A stretch of 64,000 bases of DNA from Aurelia coerulea (GCA_039566865.1 CM076948.1:17309001-17373000); one strand, 5' to 3'; counted from the first letter of the stretch, positions 12,565 through 23,497 are shown. The notes: generated by a model from the letters alone, not told the origin. Numbers and translations: made by a program.

Positions 12565-13091
12565 AGCATGGGCTCCAAATCTTTATCTCGGCGTAAAAAG
12601 GTGGGTGTGAAATTCAATGACCTATTTCTTCTGATTGAATGGCTTGAAAGAAACTTTAGATTCTCATCTATAATTCTACCGTTGGACTTTTCAGAAATTT
12701 TGAATATTTTTGGAAATTACAGCGTATCTTACATTTCAACTCATTTGAGGATGTGACATCATCAAATTTCTAAATCATAAACCAGATGAGTGACAGACTG
12801 TTGCTTGATGCCATATTGTAGGCATTCATAAATTATGGTTTTCTTCGAAATTATTTCATGTTACGTCAAACAGTATAGAAATTACGATGGTTTTAAGTTT
12901 TTTTGAAATTTTTTGTTGAATTCTTGAAAAAGAAGAAAAACACTCTAATTCTGAAAATTTATTGAAGATTTCAGAAAATTCCAACGGTAGAATTATAGAG
13001 AATTAGCTAAAGTTTCTTTGAAGTCATTCAGTTCAAAGGAATGGGTCACTCAAATTTACACCAGCCTTTTTAAAGATTTGGAACCTATGCT
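12565..13091. mobile_element. foldback MITE with 9-bp target duplication (Mutator-like)
   Basis: ATTAAATGG occurs at 12556-12564 and again at 13092-13100. Between them lie inverted arms of about 165 bp: 12565-12730 pairs with 12925-13091, starting AGCATGGGCTCCAAATC on the left and AGCATAGGTTCCAAATC inward from the right. A shared core includes TAATTCTACCGTTGGA. A 9-bp duplication with long inverted repeats suggests a Mutator-like non-autonomous element. It inserted about 95 bp after the MCM4 donor at 12471. Confidence 0.65.
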
Positions 13092-13349
13092 ATTAAATGG
13101 CCCCCATTAGCCATGTTTGAAAAATAACACCACGCTTGCAGAAAATAATGATGATGATAATGATAACAATGATAACAATGGCAATATTTGCAGAGATTAA
13201 ACCTCTAAGTGCCGTTATCAACGAGGGTTCCTCATGCTTGATAATGTGCTGAAACATTGCTTTGCATTTGCAACTTTTAATTCACGATTTATTTTATATT
13301 GGGATGGCATCACTAGCCTAGTAACCTGCCCACTTGAAGCAGACCAAAT

Positions 13350-15669
13350 CACAGTGATCCAGAATGGGAAAATTTTGGAAAAAATGGATGAAATTAAGAT
13401 TTAAGAAAATGCATTGCACTTATTTTTCCTTCAAAGAATAGACGTTCTTTAGTAAGGCACAAAAAATTTCAGTTCAATTGGGTGAACCAATTTTTTGAAA
13501 AAAATTAACAAAGTTGACCAAAACTGCAGAGTTGCAACATCTAATCAATTTCAGGAAGAAACTGGCAATCAACAACAAAATTCCTAATTTTCAAAACGGC
13601 ATTTCTTTGCTTAACTTTGACCGATTTCCAAAAACTTTTTTTTTACTGAAGGACAATATCCTACTCTTCTTTAAAATCGTTCTGATTATGCTATATTTCG
13701 TATTATTTTGGGCAATTTTTGCTGTTTTTGAATATATACACATTTCTTCAAAAACGTTGCTTAAACTGCCTTAATTTGTGGTTAAATGCTGAAAACATAA
13801 ATTACGCATCAAAACACACCTTAAAATAATCATCCACCCTAAAATTCAATGTATTTTGTAACATATCACAAAATATCTCGTTCAGAATCGTACCCAGAAA
13901 AATGTCACGACTGTTTTAAAATGCTGGGGATTTTTTTTATTTCAGCAATAATTGGTACAAAAACATAAATCCTCTATGTATCAACAAATTATTTACGAAA
14001 TGTTCTCTCAAGTAAAATTAACGAATAGTACAGGTGCTAGCGCAAACTTTGACCATTAAAAAATTCACATTCTCCTCCACAGCGGCCAGAGAAATCACGA
14101 GAATAAAAGGAGTAATGCATTTCCCCTTTCATACCATTCAAGGAGTTTTGTTTTCTCCAGACAAGAATATGTTATATACAATTAGAGATTAGAAATCCAA
14201 AAACTATCCAAAAACCATCCAAAATTTGAGCCCAGAAGCAAACATCTTTTTTTTATTTTTTTAAGAGCTTAAAATTGTTGAAAGGAAAATTCTGATCAAG
14301 TTATATCCTGTAATAACAACAGTGAAATAAGAGATTCCCAACCTATTTTGTTCAATGTTCAATCTGGGTATGCTAATTCTATAATTAATTCAACCATTTT
14401 CTTCAAAGCCAGTTCTGGGAACTTTCCCAGTTTTCTTGCTCCTTTGGGAGCTTGGGGGGCCAGAGGTTATATAGAAAACTTAAAACATGGTTATAGAAAC
14501 GTAGCTGGAAAATTGGTGCCATTTTATTGAAGTAAATTTTATTTAAGGAAATTTACAATTTCATGACAACAGTGCACCATCTTGCATATCTTGCTCGATA
14601 TGAAATTTGGCTAGTCAAATTGAGCTCCATTTTCCTCATAATGTTTGCAAGGGAAAAAACACATCAGAAGTTTTCATATGGACGTTGCTTGTTGCGCCCT
14701 CCAAAACTCAGTGGAAAATAACTTGCATGATATTTTCACTCAAATGTTGATTGCATCTGCTCCAATTATCAAACAAGGAAGGCAAAGTGTTTTGAAGAGA
14801 GGGACAGAGAAAACACTATAACTTTGAAAGTAGCGACACTGGATGATGCAATGATTGAATCCATGTACTGTAGCTAGCGCTGAGCATATAGGAAACGTTT
14901 CATAGTCTGTTAGTTTGTATTATTTACTTGTCTTAGTCCTGCCTCTGCGGAGGAGAGTGTAATTCGTTTTGATGTTGAAAGTTTGCCCTAATGGCTATAC
15001 TATTCGTTAATTTTGCTTGAGAGAGAATTTTGTGAACAATTTGTTGATACGTAGAGGACATCATGTTTTTGTACCAAATATTTCTAAAATCACAAAAATC
15101 CCCAGCATTTTAAAACAGTTGTGACATTTTTTTGGGTACGATTCTGAACGAGATATTTTGTGATATGTTACAAAATACATTGAATTTTAGGGTGGATGAT
15201 TACCTTAAGATGTGTTTTGATGCGTAATTTATGTTTTCAATATTTGAATAAAAATTAAGGCAGTTTAAGCAATGTTTTTGAAGAAATGTGTATATATTCA
15301 AAAACAGCAAAAATTGCCCAAAATAATACGAAATATAACGTAATCAGAATGATTTTAAAGAAGAGTAGGATATTGTCTTTCAGTAAAAAAAAAGTTTTTG
15401 GAAATCGGTCAAAGTTAAGCAAAGAAATGCCGTTTTGAAAATTAGGAATTTTGTTGTTGATTGCCAGTTTCTTCCTGAAATTGATTAGATGTTGCAACTT
15501 TGCAGTTTTGGTCAACTTTGTTGATTTTTTTCAAAAAATTGGTTTACCCAATTGAACTGAAATTTTTTGTGTCTTACTAAAGAACATCTGTTCTTTGAAG
15601 GAAAAATAAGCACAATGCTCCATCGCAAGTTTCATTTTTTGCATTTTTTCCATCCTCTGGATCACTGTG
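13350..15669. mobile_element. long-inverted-repeat DNA transposon, CACAGTG termini (Transib-like, non-autonomous)
   Basis: Both ends read CACAGTGATCCAGA inward (13350 and, on the other strand, 15669). The flanks are CAAAT at 13345-13349 and 15670-15674. The arms are about 730 bp (13350-14080 against 14930-15669) and only slightly diverged. Each arm carries the mirror image of the same 86-codon open frame, which is therefore a by-product. The central 850 bp has no transposase motif. It shares the 11-base end CACAGTGATCC with the element at 4530-7163, so they are one family. Confidence 0.68.
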
Positions 15670-16520
15670 CAAATTTCCTGATACTCGTCCAAATTATTAA
15701 GTGCTCAGAATCATTAAGTTAGATGTTGGATCGTAGCTAATACTGATAAATTTGTTACTTTATCTGTTTCTTGATAGCATTATATGGGCTGCTAGCTGTC
15801 ATCCATATTGAACATTTGAAGCAGAATCGAATTTAACCAGGTCAATGAGGTCCACCTTTCAAAATTTATTTCAGTGAGTTGGCAGCTCGATTGACGAATT
15901 CATTTATGGCGAGAGTTTGTCAGGAGCTCTTAGTAATAGAAAATCTATGTGTGTACAAATGACTCTGTGGCTTGGGGTGACCTCCTGCTGCTGGGGTATC
16001 AGCGGGGGAAATTTGTTGGCAGCCTGCTTCAGCAGGTGATTGTTTTTTGAGTGACTGCCGATTGTTACTAACGACACTTGATGGTGCTATCAAGGGTCAT
16101 CAACGAACAATCCAGTCAGTGCTCGATGGTAAACAACCTAAGATGTCACATCGGACGTCACGTGCACATTCACCCTCGCAGGGACTGACAGGCTTGTGGT
16201 AGCGGTATCCTCCTTCACAACGGTGCTCTCTTAGGTTAAATCCCCCAGTGTGGTTAACAGTATGGGTGATGTCGTAGGGTGGTGAGGTGCATCGTTGGTG
16301 CCAGCGATTAGTACCACTTATTGGAGGCTGTCACATGACCACACCCACATCACGTGATATTTTCTCCTCCACAATGGTGCTCTTTCTAAGAATATACGCA
16401 CGGGGCTCCCTGTATGAAAATGCTTGATTACAGGGGTGATAGTAAGTAAAGACTACATCAGTTAGTAACTAAGGAGTAAGAAGGATGCTAAACTGGATAT
16501 TCTGGATAAGAAGATTCTGA
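15670..16520. other. sequence upstream of the BEL/Pao pol remnant
   Basis: May contain the decayed gag/LTR side of the following element. Two similar tracts, TTCACAACGGTGCTCT (about 16212) and CTCCACAATGGTGCTCTT (about 16368), are seen, but I could not define an LTR. No gene recognised. Confidence 0.4.
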
Positions 16521-17052
16521 AATTCCTATTGGTTTGTTGATTGGTGCAAATTGCCCATTAGCGTTAGAACCACATGAAATAATTCCTAGTCAAGATGGTG
16601 GCCCTTACGCTTTCAGATCCTGGCTTGGCTGGTGCATTTCAGGCCCAATCATTAAATGCGCAGAGAATGGAAAAGCTGTTAGATGCAATCGAATCACAGT
16701 CACTGATGCTGGTTCCGCAAAGATCGCTGACCATCATTTTGTCATGGAAGATAAAGTAAAGGATGTCACAACGAATGAACTGTTAAAAAAGATGTATCAT
16801 ACTGATTTCAGTGAAACCAAGCTCGATGAGGGCAAATTAGACCTTTCACAAGAAGACAAGAAATTCTTAAAGATGATGAAAGAACAGAGCATCAAAGCAG
16901 ATGGTCATTATGTGCTACCATTGCCATTTCGTAACCCAAATGTTTACATGCCAAATAACAAAGAACAAGCAATGAAAAGAGCAATGTGGACTTATAGAAG
17001 GTTACAGAAAGATCCCAAGTTTTACAGTGATTATGTCAAGTTTATGAATTAG
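16521..17052 (+). pseudogene. BEL/Pao pol: post-protease segment
   Basis: Reads L-L-I-G-A-N-C-P-L-A-L and then P-Y-A-F-R-S-W-L-G-W-C-I-S-G-P. This is the end of the Pao aspartic-protease/connection region, where the family has L-(L)-I-G-x-D-x-P and G-W-x-x-x-G-P. The part carrying the catalytic D-T/S-G is upstream and missing. The segment continues through an acidic Lys-rich linker and stops at 17050, where a small shift moves the frame into the RT. Confidence 0.75.
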
Positions 17053-17055
17053 TAA

Positions 17056-17701
17056 AGCATATGCAAAGAAAGTAGAAGAGAATTGTGATATTCCTGGAAA
17101 GCAGTGGTACATTCCTCATCACGGAGTATATCACCCAAAGAAACCAGAGAAGATTAGAGTCGTATTCGACTGCAGCACGCAATACAAAGGAACTTGTTTG
17201 AATAAAGAGCTCCTACAAGGTCCGGATCTGACGAATCAGTTGGTGGGAGTGCTTCTTCGCTTCAGGAAAGAGTTGATTGCCTTTACTGGTGACATTGAAG
17301 CTATGTTTCATCAAGTTCGCGTTCCTGAAGATCAGCTGTCCTCTTTGCGATTTCTTTGGTGGCCAGAAGGAAACCTGGAAGCAGAGCCTATCGATTATGA
17401 AATGTGTGTACATCTCTTTGGCGGGATTTCGTCACCAATTTGCTCGAATTTCGCACTCAGGAGAACAGCGGATGATTCAGAGAAAGAATTTGGAAGTGAA
17501 GCTGCAATGACTTTGAAAAGAAATTTCTATGTTGATGACATGTTGAAATCGAAGGAATGCAGCTCATCTTCAATTGCACTGATATTAAATATACGTAAGA
17601 TGTGTGCTTCGGGTGGTTTTAATCTCACAAAGTTTGCCTCAAAGTTTGGCTGCCCCGTTTCTGTTACAAGGGAGGAAAATACTACAAGAACTTTGCAGTG
17701 A
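17056..17701 (+). pseudogene. BEL/Pao reverse transcriptase
   Basis: Begins with a W-Y-I-P-H-H-G-V-Y-H-P motif and K-I-R-V-V-F-D-C-S (RT motif before the first catalytic Asp). It continues with L-I-A-F-T-G-D-I-E-A-M-F-H-Q-V (motif A), S-S-P-I-C-S-N-F-A-L (motif B) and the catalytic box Y-V-D-D at 17528-17539. That is the standard Pao RT layout. The catalytic residues themselves are intact, but the frame is broken at both ends. Confidence 0.85.
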
Positions 17702-18209
17702 CAAAAAGGAGTGGCATGATGACTTATCAGAAGAGCAGAAAAACAAATGGTTAAAATGGAGGCAGGAGCTCCCTCTCCTTGAAGAAATAGATGTGGAACG
17801 CTGCTACAAGCCAAAGCATTTCGGTGAGGTCGTCTCGGCAACACTTCATAATTTTTCAGATGCATCGCAAGAAGGTTATGGTCAGGCAAGCTATTTTCGT
17901 CTTATTGATGTCAAAGGAAATATCAACTGTTCTTTGGTCATAGGTAAATCTCGTGTCCCACCATTGAAGCAAGCGAAGATTCCAAGACTGGAACTTACAG
18001 CCGCAACAGTATCCGTAAAAGTTGATGCTATGCTGAGAAGAGAACTTGACATCGAAGATCTGAAACAGACATTTTGGACATATAGCCAGATTGTACTTGG
18101 TTACATTGCAAATGAAACAAGGAGATTCAGGAAATTTGTCACAAACTGGGTTCAAATAATCAGAGATCATTCAGAAATAGAAGAATGGAGGTATGTTGAC
18201 ACGAAGTAA
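17604..18209 (+). pseudogene. BEL/Pao RNase H-like region
   Basis: Contains L-H-N-F-S-D-A-S-Q-E-G-Y-G (the RNase H Asp motif, near 17850-17890), then V-P-P-L-K-Q-A-K-I-P-R-L-E-L-T-A (the Glu motif), then a W-T-Y-S-Q-I-V-L-G-Y-I segment where the family has T-D-S. The last Asp of that motif appears replaced by a non-acidic residue. Ends at a stop at 18207-18209. Confidence 0.75.
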
Positions 18210-18699
18210 GATCCAGCTGATGATGCATCCCATGGCATTCGTGCAAGTAACAATGCAAAGATTTCACATTGGTTGAGAGGACCAGAATTTTTTTGGAAAT
18301 CAGAGAACGAATGGCCAAGAGAAAAGGCAATACCTTTGCCAAAGGAAGATGATCCAGAGTTAAGGAAGTTTGTCAAAGTAAATAGCACTGCAGTTGCCAA
18401 GAATGACAGTTTCCTAATTGGACTAGAGAATCGATATTCTGATTGGGTACGCATGAGGCGTGTTGTTGCACTTCTGCTTTGATTCATTTCAAATTGTAAA
18501 AGAAAGATAAAGAATAGGGAAGAGAAGGTTGTTTTAACAAAGTCCAATAATGAAGACGCACTGCTCACTGTCGAGGATGTACAGACAGCAGAAAATAAGA
18601 TCATCAGATTAGCACAAGAGGCAGCATTTAAAGTCGAGCTGAGGGAATTAAAGAAAGTTTCAAAGAATGGCGAAATCTCACGTGTTAAAAGAAGAAATC

Positions 18700-19370
18700 T
18701 CAAGAAATCGAGCTCTTTGTTCAAATTGGATCCTTTTCTTGATGAAAATGGAATTGTCAGAGTAGGTGGAAGAATGAGGAAGTCTTCTTTTCACGAAGAA
18801 TGCAAGCACCCTATCTTGCTGCCAAAGAAAGGGAGAGTTACTGAATTAGTAATTGACTGGTGTCATCGAACAACACAGCATGCAGGAAGAGAGATGAAAT
18901 TCGGTCAAATGGATATTGGATAATCAATGTGAACTCTAGGGTTCGACAGTTCATTTCAAGATGTGTTAGATGCCGCTTTCTCCGAGGAAAGTCGGATGAG
19001 CAGAAGATGGCAGATCTTTCCGAGGAGCGAGTAAAGGAAGCACCAACCTTTTACATACTGTGGAGTTGATTTGTTTGGTCCATTTGTCATCAAAGAAAGA
19101 AGAAAGGAATTGAAACGATATGGAGCTTTGTTCACATGTTTGGAAGTCGAGTGATTCATATTGAAACAACAAACTCTTTGGATACTGACTCTTTTATTCA
19201 AGATTTACGCAGATTTATGGCAAGAAGAGACAGTGTACGTCAAATCTGCTCCGACAATGGCACTAATTTCGTTGGTACAGCCAATGAGCTTCAGAAAGAG
19301 TTTGAAAAAATGGATCATAGTAAGATTGGTCGCTTTGCCCACAGTCAGAACACAGATTGGATTTTATGAA
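18700..19370 (+). pseudogene. BEL/Pao integrase zinc finger and catalytic core, broken
   Basis: R-V-G-G-R-M-R (18757) precedes the HHCC zinc finger: H-R-T-T-Q-H-A-G-R-E and, after a frame change, C-V-R-C-R. The core shows R-V-I-H-I-E and C-S-D-N-G-T-N-F-V-G (19240-19275), which contains the second Asp of the D,D-35-E triad. The frame stops at 19369 just before the expected Glu region. Integrase would join the cDNA to host DNA; this copy is dead. Confidence 0.78.
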
Positions 19371-19454
19371 AAAGGAACGTCCATAAAAACAGCGTCAGAC
19401 CACTTACACCAAATCATTTGCTGACGATGAACTCCAAAGTTATCTTGCCACCTC

Positions 19455-19708
19455 CATTTTTGCCTTGGTTGCAACATCATCAGATACTCCTTTCTCCACC
19501 TCGACCAAAATTCATTCAAAAGGTGTTGCACTCTTCTCCATCTTCTTCGGCAATATAAGTCAGCTTTCTGGAACACACCTGGAGGTGTGTTCCAGAAAGC
19601 TGACTTATATTGCCAAAGAAGATGGAGAAGAGTGCAACACCTTTTGAATGAATTTTGGTCGAGGTGGAGAAAGGAGTATCTGATGATGTTGCAACCAAGG
19701 CAAAAATG
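19455..19708. repeat. 126-bp-arm inverted duplication inside the BEL/Pao integrase tail
   Basis: Bases 19455-19580 are the reverse complement of 19583-19708 with only one mismatch seen (C/T near 19550) and a 2-base loop. The right arm carries the native coding strand (W-S-R-W-R-K-E-Y-L). The left arm is an inverted copy inserted between the L-P-P-P and P-G-G-V-F-Q parts of the integrase tail. A palindrome this close-spaced normally arises by template switching or fold-back synthesis. Confidence 0.92.
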
Positions 19709-19986
19709 CACAGAGCCCAGAAGGAACTTTCAGGTCGGAGATGTGGTTCTATTGAAAGAAAGTAGCGACAGAAATGATTGGCCAAGCGGGGAAAATTATA
19801 GCTGCAAATGTTGATCGGAATGGATTCGTGCGGAGTGTAACATTATTACTGACCAGAAGAGATGACAATGACACAAAAAATCGTACACTTGATAGACCTG
19901 TGAACAAAATAGTGCTGAAGTTTGAATCAGAAGAGATTGACGGAAGAAGAATCAAGATATTATATATCATGAAGGGAGGAAGATGA
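19583..19986 (+). pseudogene. BEL/Pao integrase C-terminal tail
   Basis: [19 protein letters not shown], then G-D-V-V-L-L-K (the GPY/F-like strand) and the end I-L-Y-I-M-K-G-G-R before a stop. This is the usual BEL/Pao tail that closes pol. One frame change occurs between about 19770 and 19800. Confidence 0.75.
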
Positions 19987-20051
19987 AAATGACAAAAAAT
20001 TGTTTTTAATTTAATGATGTAACTGTGTCCTTTGACCCATGGTATTGCGTA

Positions 20052-20475
20052 CAGTAGTGTCCCGCATAAGAAACAACTTTTTCAATTTCAGGTCTGATGT
20101 GTTTCTGATAAAATGAGATAAACTTGCAAATCAGGGTAAAGTTTCTTATTACAAAGATCATATACTGTTGAACCAGACATGATCTCTATAGATGATTATT
20201 ATTTTGAATTGTATTTGTAAATTTTCACTTCTAGAAAATGCTACAGTTATTTCAGGAAGGTGCATTTTGCTTACAAAGTTATTTTTTTCATTTAAATAGG
20301 CACAGTTCAATACAACTGGAAAGCTGATAAATTCCGAGGTTTCAATTCATAGTTTTTAGATAATAAAAACCTTTTTTTTCAGACCTGAACCAGTTTCTTA
20401 TAAAATGGGGTATTATTTTGAAAATCAGGGTCTGTGTTTCTTAAATTTGTGTTTCTTATATGCGGGACACTACTG
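20052..20475. mobile_element. pogo/Tigger-like MITE, complete (424 bp)
   Basis: Ends CAGTAGTGTCCCGCATAAG (left) and CAGTAGTGTCCCGCATATAA (inward from the right), flanked by TA on both sides (20050-20051, 20476-20477). ATAAGAAAC/GTTTCTTAT motifs recur inside. TA target and CAGT-type ends fit the Tc1/mariner-pogo group. No transposase. Confidence 0.75.
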
Positions 20476-20919
20476 TAACTTGTTTGTACTGTGTTGATCG
20501 TTTCCTCTATTGTATAGTCTTTTGTGCTACGTCCGTCTTTTGAAAGAGCCTTTTGTGTATTCGTGTATTCATTCATATTCTTTTGTAGAATTAGGCGCGA
20601 CGAAGCGAAGCGTGGTCGAGGAGACTTGAGCTTGTTTATTTTCATGGTTGTTTATGGACATTGCGCAAGGAACGCTATTTTTTGAACGCTGATCTAATGG
20701 ACACTAATGTATTCCAGTAAGTAGTATTATCGGGTTATTTTCATCGCTTTACAAAGCTTCGTTTATAGTATTAGTTTTGTTCTGTTTTGTTACATGTCTG
20801 TTTGTTTGGGCTTAATTTGTTTTCGTTTTATTTTTGCAAATCGTAGCATCAAAGAACAATAAAAAATGCTGATTTTACAAACTTTGGAATTTGCTTATTT
20901 TAGCTGCTACATTTATCCC
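20476..20919. other. intron sequence, nothing recognisable
   Basis: T-rich. No supported feature. Confidence 0.5.
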
Positions 20920-21165
20920 TTCTTTTTTATCAATTCAAATTTGTTTGTTATTGTTTTCTAGCTATCCTCGTGACTTTAGTGGCGTTAGAGGCCCAAGAGC
21001 GGGGTGGGGGAGGGGTAGAGGGGTAGCATTTAATTTAATCCATAATTTTTTTAAAAGAAAGTCCATAAAAATTCCCTACAGACCCCATTGTTTCAAAGAA
21101 TCTCGTAGGCTCTTTGGTAAGAGCAATAGGCCCCTTGGCTTCCTCAGCAGCTTTATTTGCTTCAG
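20920..21165 (+). repeat. dispersed repeat copy 1 (pair with 22150-22389)
   Basis: Contains CTAGCTATCCTCGTGACTTT, AGTGGCGTTAG, a G-rich GGGGTGGGGGAGGGGTAG tract and a GGCTTCCTCAGCAGCTTTAT end. The same blocks occur in the same order at 22150-22389 (about 1.2 kb downstream, direct orientation). Class unknown. Confidence 0.7.
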
Positions 21166-21811
21166 TAGAGTTGATTTATTTGCCTGGTACTTGTTTACTT
21201 AGGTGTTTGTTTCTTTTGTGGCCTTCGTAGCCTTCGTTGTTGGAGAAATTAGTTGTTGCTCTCGTTTTAGTGTATGCGTCATTTGTTTGGAAGAAATGAT
21301 GTAGTCATAATTCTTGGCTTTATGGCCATAGTAGCTTTTATGCCATTATTGAAGGGACCCTTTTTGTTTTGATTGCGTTGTTAATTTAGTTGCCCAAGTA
21401 GCGTTTGTTGTTGCCTTGACCCCTTGATTTAGTGAAGTTGCTCTTCTTGCCCCATTGCCGTAAGTTGCAGTTGCATTTCGTGACGTTGTGATTATTATGA
21501 CCGCTTCGGTAGATCTCCAGTCTTCCTACTCGTCGATGACACAAGGGAGACAAATAGTGAAGGACATGGAGTGCTCATACGCAAGGGGATTTGTGGAGGA
21601 GAGGAAATTGGCATATGACCAAATGATGTCACCTAACTTGGAAAAGTGCCAAGTCACATTGTTGGAACTTGGCACCGTGTCAAGTCACACGATCAATTTT
21701 GGCATGTTGCCAAGTAATTCACGTGACATGGGGGCAGACACGTGACTGCTCTCAACTAATGTCAGATAGTGTGACTGCCCTCTCAGTGTAACCCCCTTCT
21801 TGTGTGTGATA

Positions 21812-22095
21812 GGTCATTTGAAATTAGCCAATAAGAGTCGGCTTTCATCTTCAGTTGCTTCAGTATTGAGTCTGTACCAGTGGAAATTTGGCAATGGCAA
21901 TCTGCGTATGCTATATTGGTGGGGTCATATGAAATCAGCAAATAAGAGTCGGCTTTCATCTGTAGTAGCTTCACTATGAGGTTTGTACGAATTGAAATTA
22001 GCCAATGGCAATCTGCATATGCTAGATGGGTTAGGTCATTTGAAATCAGCCAATATGTGTCGGCTTTCATCTTTAGTAGCTTCACTACCAATTGA
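21812..22095. repeat. tandem repeat, period about 111 bp (block 1)
   Basis: GGTCAT(T/A)TGAAAT(T/C)AG units start at about 21812, 21923 and 22034. Each is followed by AGTCGGCTTTCATCT and a GCTTCA(G/C)TA segment. About 2.6 copies. Confidence 0.8.
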
Positions 22096-22149
22096 GAATA
22101 GTTGCGGCAGTTGTTCACGTACGTGAAGTGTCTATAGTTGTTGTAGCTG

Positions 22150-22389
22150 TATTTCTTCTATTTTTTTCGTTTATTCAAATTTTGTTTTTGTTCTTCTAGC
22201 TATCCTCTTGGCTTTAGTGGCGTTAGTAGGCCAAGGTTGGGGTGGGAGATGGGTGGCTTGCATTTTATTTAATTCATAATTTGCTGTCAAGAAAAATCCC
22301 TACGAACTCGATTGTTTTAAAAAATCTTGTATGCTTTTTAGGAAGAGTGATAGACCCTTCGGCTTCCTCAGCAGCTTTATTCGTTTCAT
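22150..22389 (+). repeat. dispersed repeat copy 2
   Basis: Direct copy of 20920-21165 with moderate divergence and small indels. It is bounded on both sides by units of the 111-bp tandem repeat, so it may be an insertion into, or a part of, a larger composite unit. Confidence 0.7.
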
Positions 22390-22540
22390 TGAAATTAGTC
22401 AATAAGAGTCGGCTTTCATCTATAGTAGCTTCAGTATGGGGTTTTGTACCAATGGAAATTAGCCAATGGCAATGTGCGTTTGGTGCATGGGTTAGGTCAT
22501 TTGAAATTAGCCAATAACAGTCGCCTTTCATCTTTAGTGC
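22385..22540. repeat. tandem repeat, period about 111 bp (block 2)
   Basis: Units beginning near 22387 and 22495 match block 1 in order and spacing. The array appears split by repeat copy 2 (22150-22389). Confidence 0.75.
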
Positions 22541-22543
22541 GAG

Positions 22544-22715
22544 TCACCGGAAGGTCCTCTTTGATATAGAGATGCAAAGTGACTGTTTAATCTCATTTGA
22601 GAGTCCATGCCACAGCTGACATCTCAAGAAAGCAATACTCTCTATCCAAACCGTATCCGGGCCTTGTGCATTTTTACACTTCACTTCCACATAGTTGCAG
22701 GTGTGGGTATTTAGT
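22544..22715 (-). pseudogene. probable non-LTR retrotransposon C-terminus, - strand
   Basis: Minus strand reads W-I-E-S-I-A-F-L-R-C-Q-L-W-H-G-L-S-N-E-I-K. This resembles the G-x-x-x-W-N-x-L-P-x-x-I-K end of many non-LTR RT proteins. Short and diverged; the upstream part is absent. Confidence 0.4.
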
Positions 22716-22865
22716 ATGCCGTGAGCGAATATTACGTTATGAAAACTTGAGCTAAATCGTATTTCGCATTTGACGTTGCATTTTAGCCGATCATCAAACA
22801 GGTCTGTCAAGTAGTTGTTGCAGCTCGAGGTGTGTTTTGATTTACCCTCTCTTTTCCTCCTGTAG

Positions 22866-22926
22866 ATCAGATATCAACATTTTGCTTTGCGGTGATCCAG
22901 GCACAAGTAAATCTCAACTACTTCAG
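22866..22926 (+). CDS. MCM4: MCM4 exon d: Walker A
   Basis: A 61-nt exon between acceptor AG at 22864-22865 and donor GT at 22927. It completes Arg and encodes SDINILLCGDPGTSKSQLLQ. G-D-P-G-T-S-K-S is the MCM Walker A (P-loop) that binds ATP phosphates; the lysine is present. The exon ends exactly between codons and is separated from the next exon by only 163 bp, the single short intron in the window. Confidence 0.95.
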
Positions 22927-23074
22927 GTACTCATTGTGCTTTATACAGTTCATGATAAATGATATATGATAAGACATATTGAACATGACATATGAAGTCA
23001 CATTAGATGATAAATTTGTAGCAAATATTTTTCGTAATCGCCTTGAGTCATGATATTGTTCTTTTCAAGAATAG

Positions 23075-23206
<132 letters not shown>

Positions 23207-23352
23207 TAAGTTCGATTGGTACCAACATGATAGACAATGTCGTTTATATCTCGTTTCCTTCAAAATGCCTTGAAAACTGGGTAGGATGGCGGAGGTATGT
23301 CATTGATAAATCAGGGGACGCCAAGTAATCTGGAAGGATACCATCATTAAGA

Positions 23353-23497
23353 GTTCAGTTCAGTTCAGTTCAGTTCAGCTCAGCTCAGTTCAGTTCAGTT
23401 CAGTTCAGTTCAGTTCAGTTCAGTTCAGTTCAGTTCAGTTCAGTTCAGTTCAGTTCAGTTCAGTTCAGTTCAGTTCAGTTCAGTTCAGTTCAGTTCA
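23353..23497. repeat. (TTCAG)n pentanucleotide microsatellite, about 29 units
   Basis: Nearly perfect TTCAG array with two CTCAG variants near 23379-23390. It starts about 150 bp after the donor of the exon at 23090-23205. Confidence 0.97.

Larger units (their letters stand above)
16521..19986 (+). mobile_element. degenerate BEL/Pao LTR retrotransposon, pol region
   Basis: Consecutive + strand segments follow BEL/Pao pol order: protease-adjacent region, reverse transcriptase, RNase H, integrase zinc finger and core, C-terminal tail. Each is separated by stops or shifts at 17050-17058, 17700, 18208 and 18920-18960. Gag and both LTRs were not identified. The 3' part is also disrupted by an inverted duplication (19455-19708). 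The element is not functional. Confidence 0.85.

Noticed and set aside
12471..12756. Read-through extension of the MCM4 exon at 12368
   Set aside because: A GT donor occurs exactly where similarity stops and phase matches the next exon; the extension runs into a MITE.
13514..13774. 86-codon open frame, mirrored at 15255-15515 on the other strand
   Set aside because: The two are the same sequence in the two arms of an inverted repeat. No family resemblance, low-complexity Phe/Leu-rich peptide. A by-product of the element's palindrome, not a gene pair.
16130..16400. LTR of the BEL/Pao element
   Set aside because: Two similar 16-18 base tracts exist, but no matching copy was found downstream of 19986, so an LTR cannot be claimed.
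23353..23497. CRISPR-like or satellite array
   Set aside because: Unit is 5 bp with no spacers; simple microsatellite attached to a retrotransposon tail in a eukaryotic intron.
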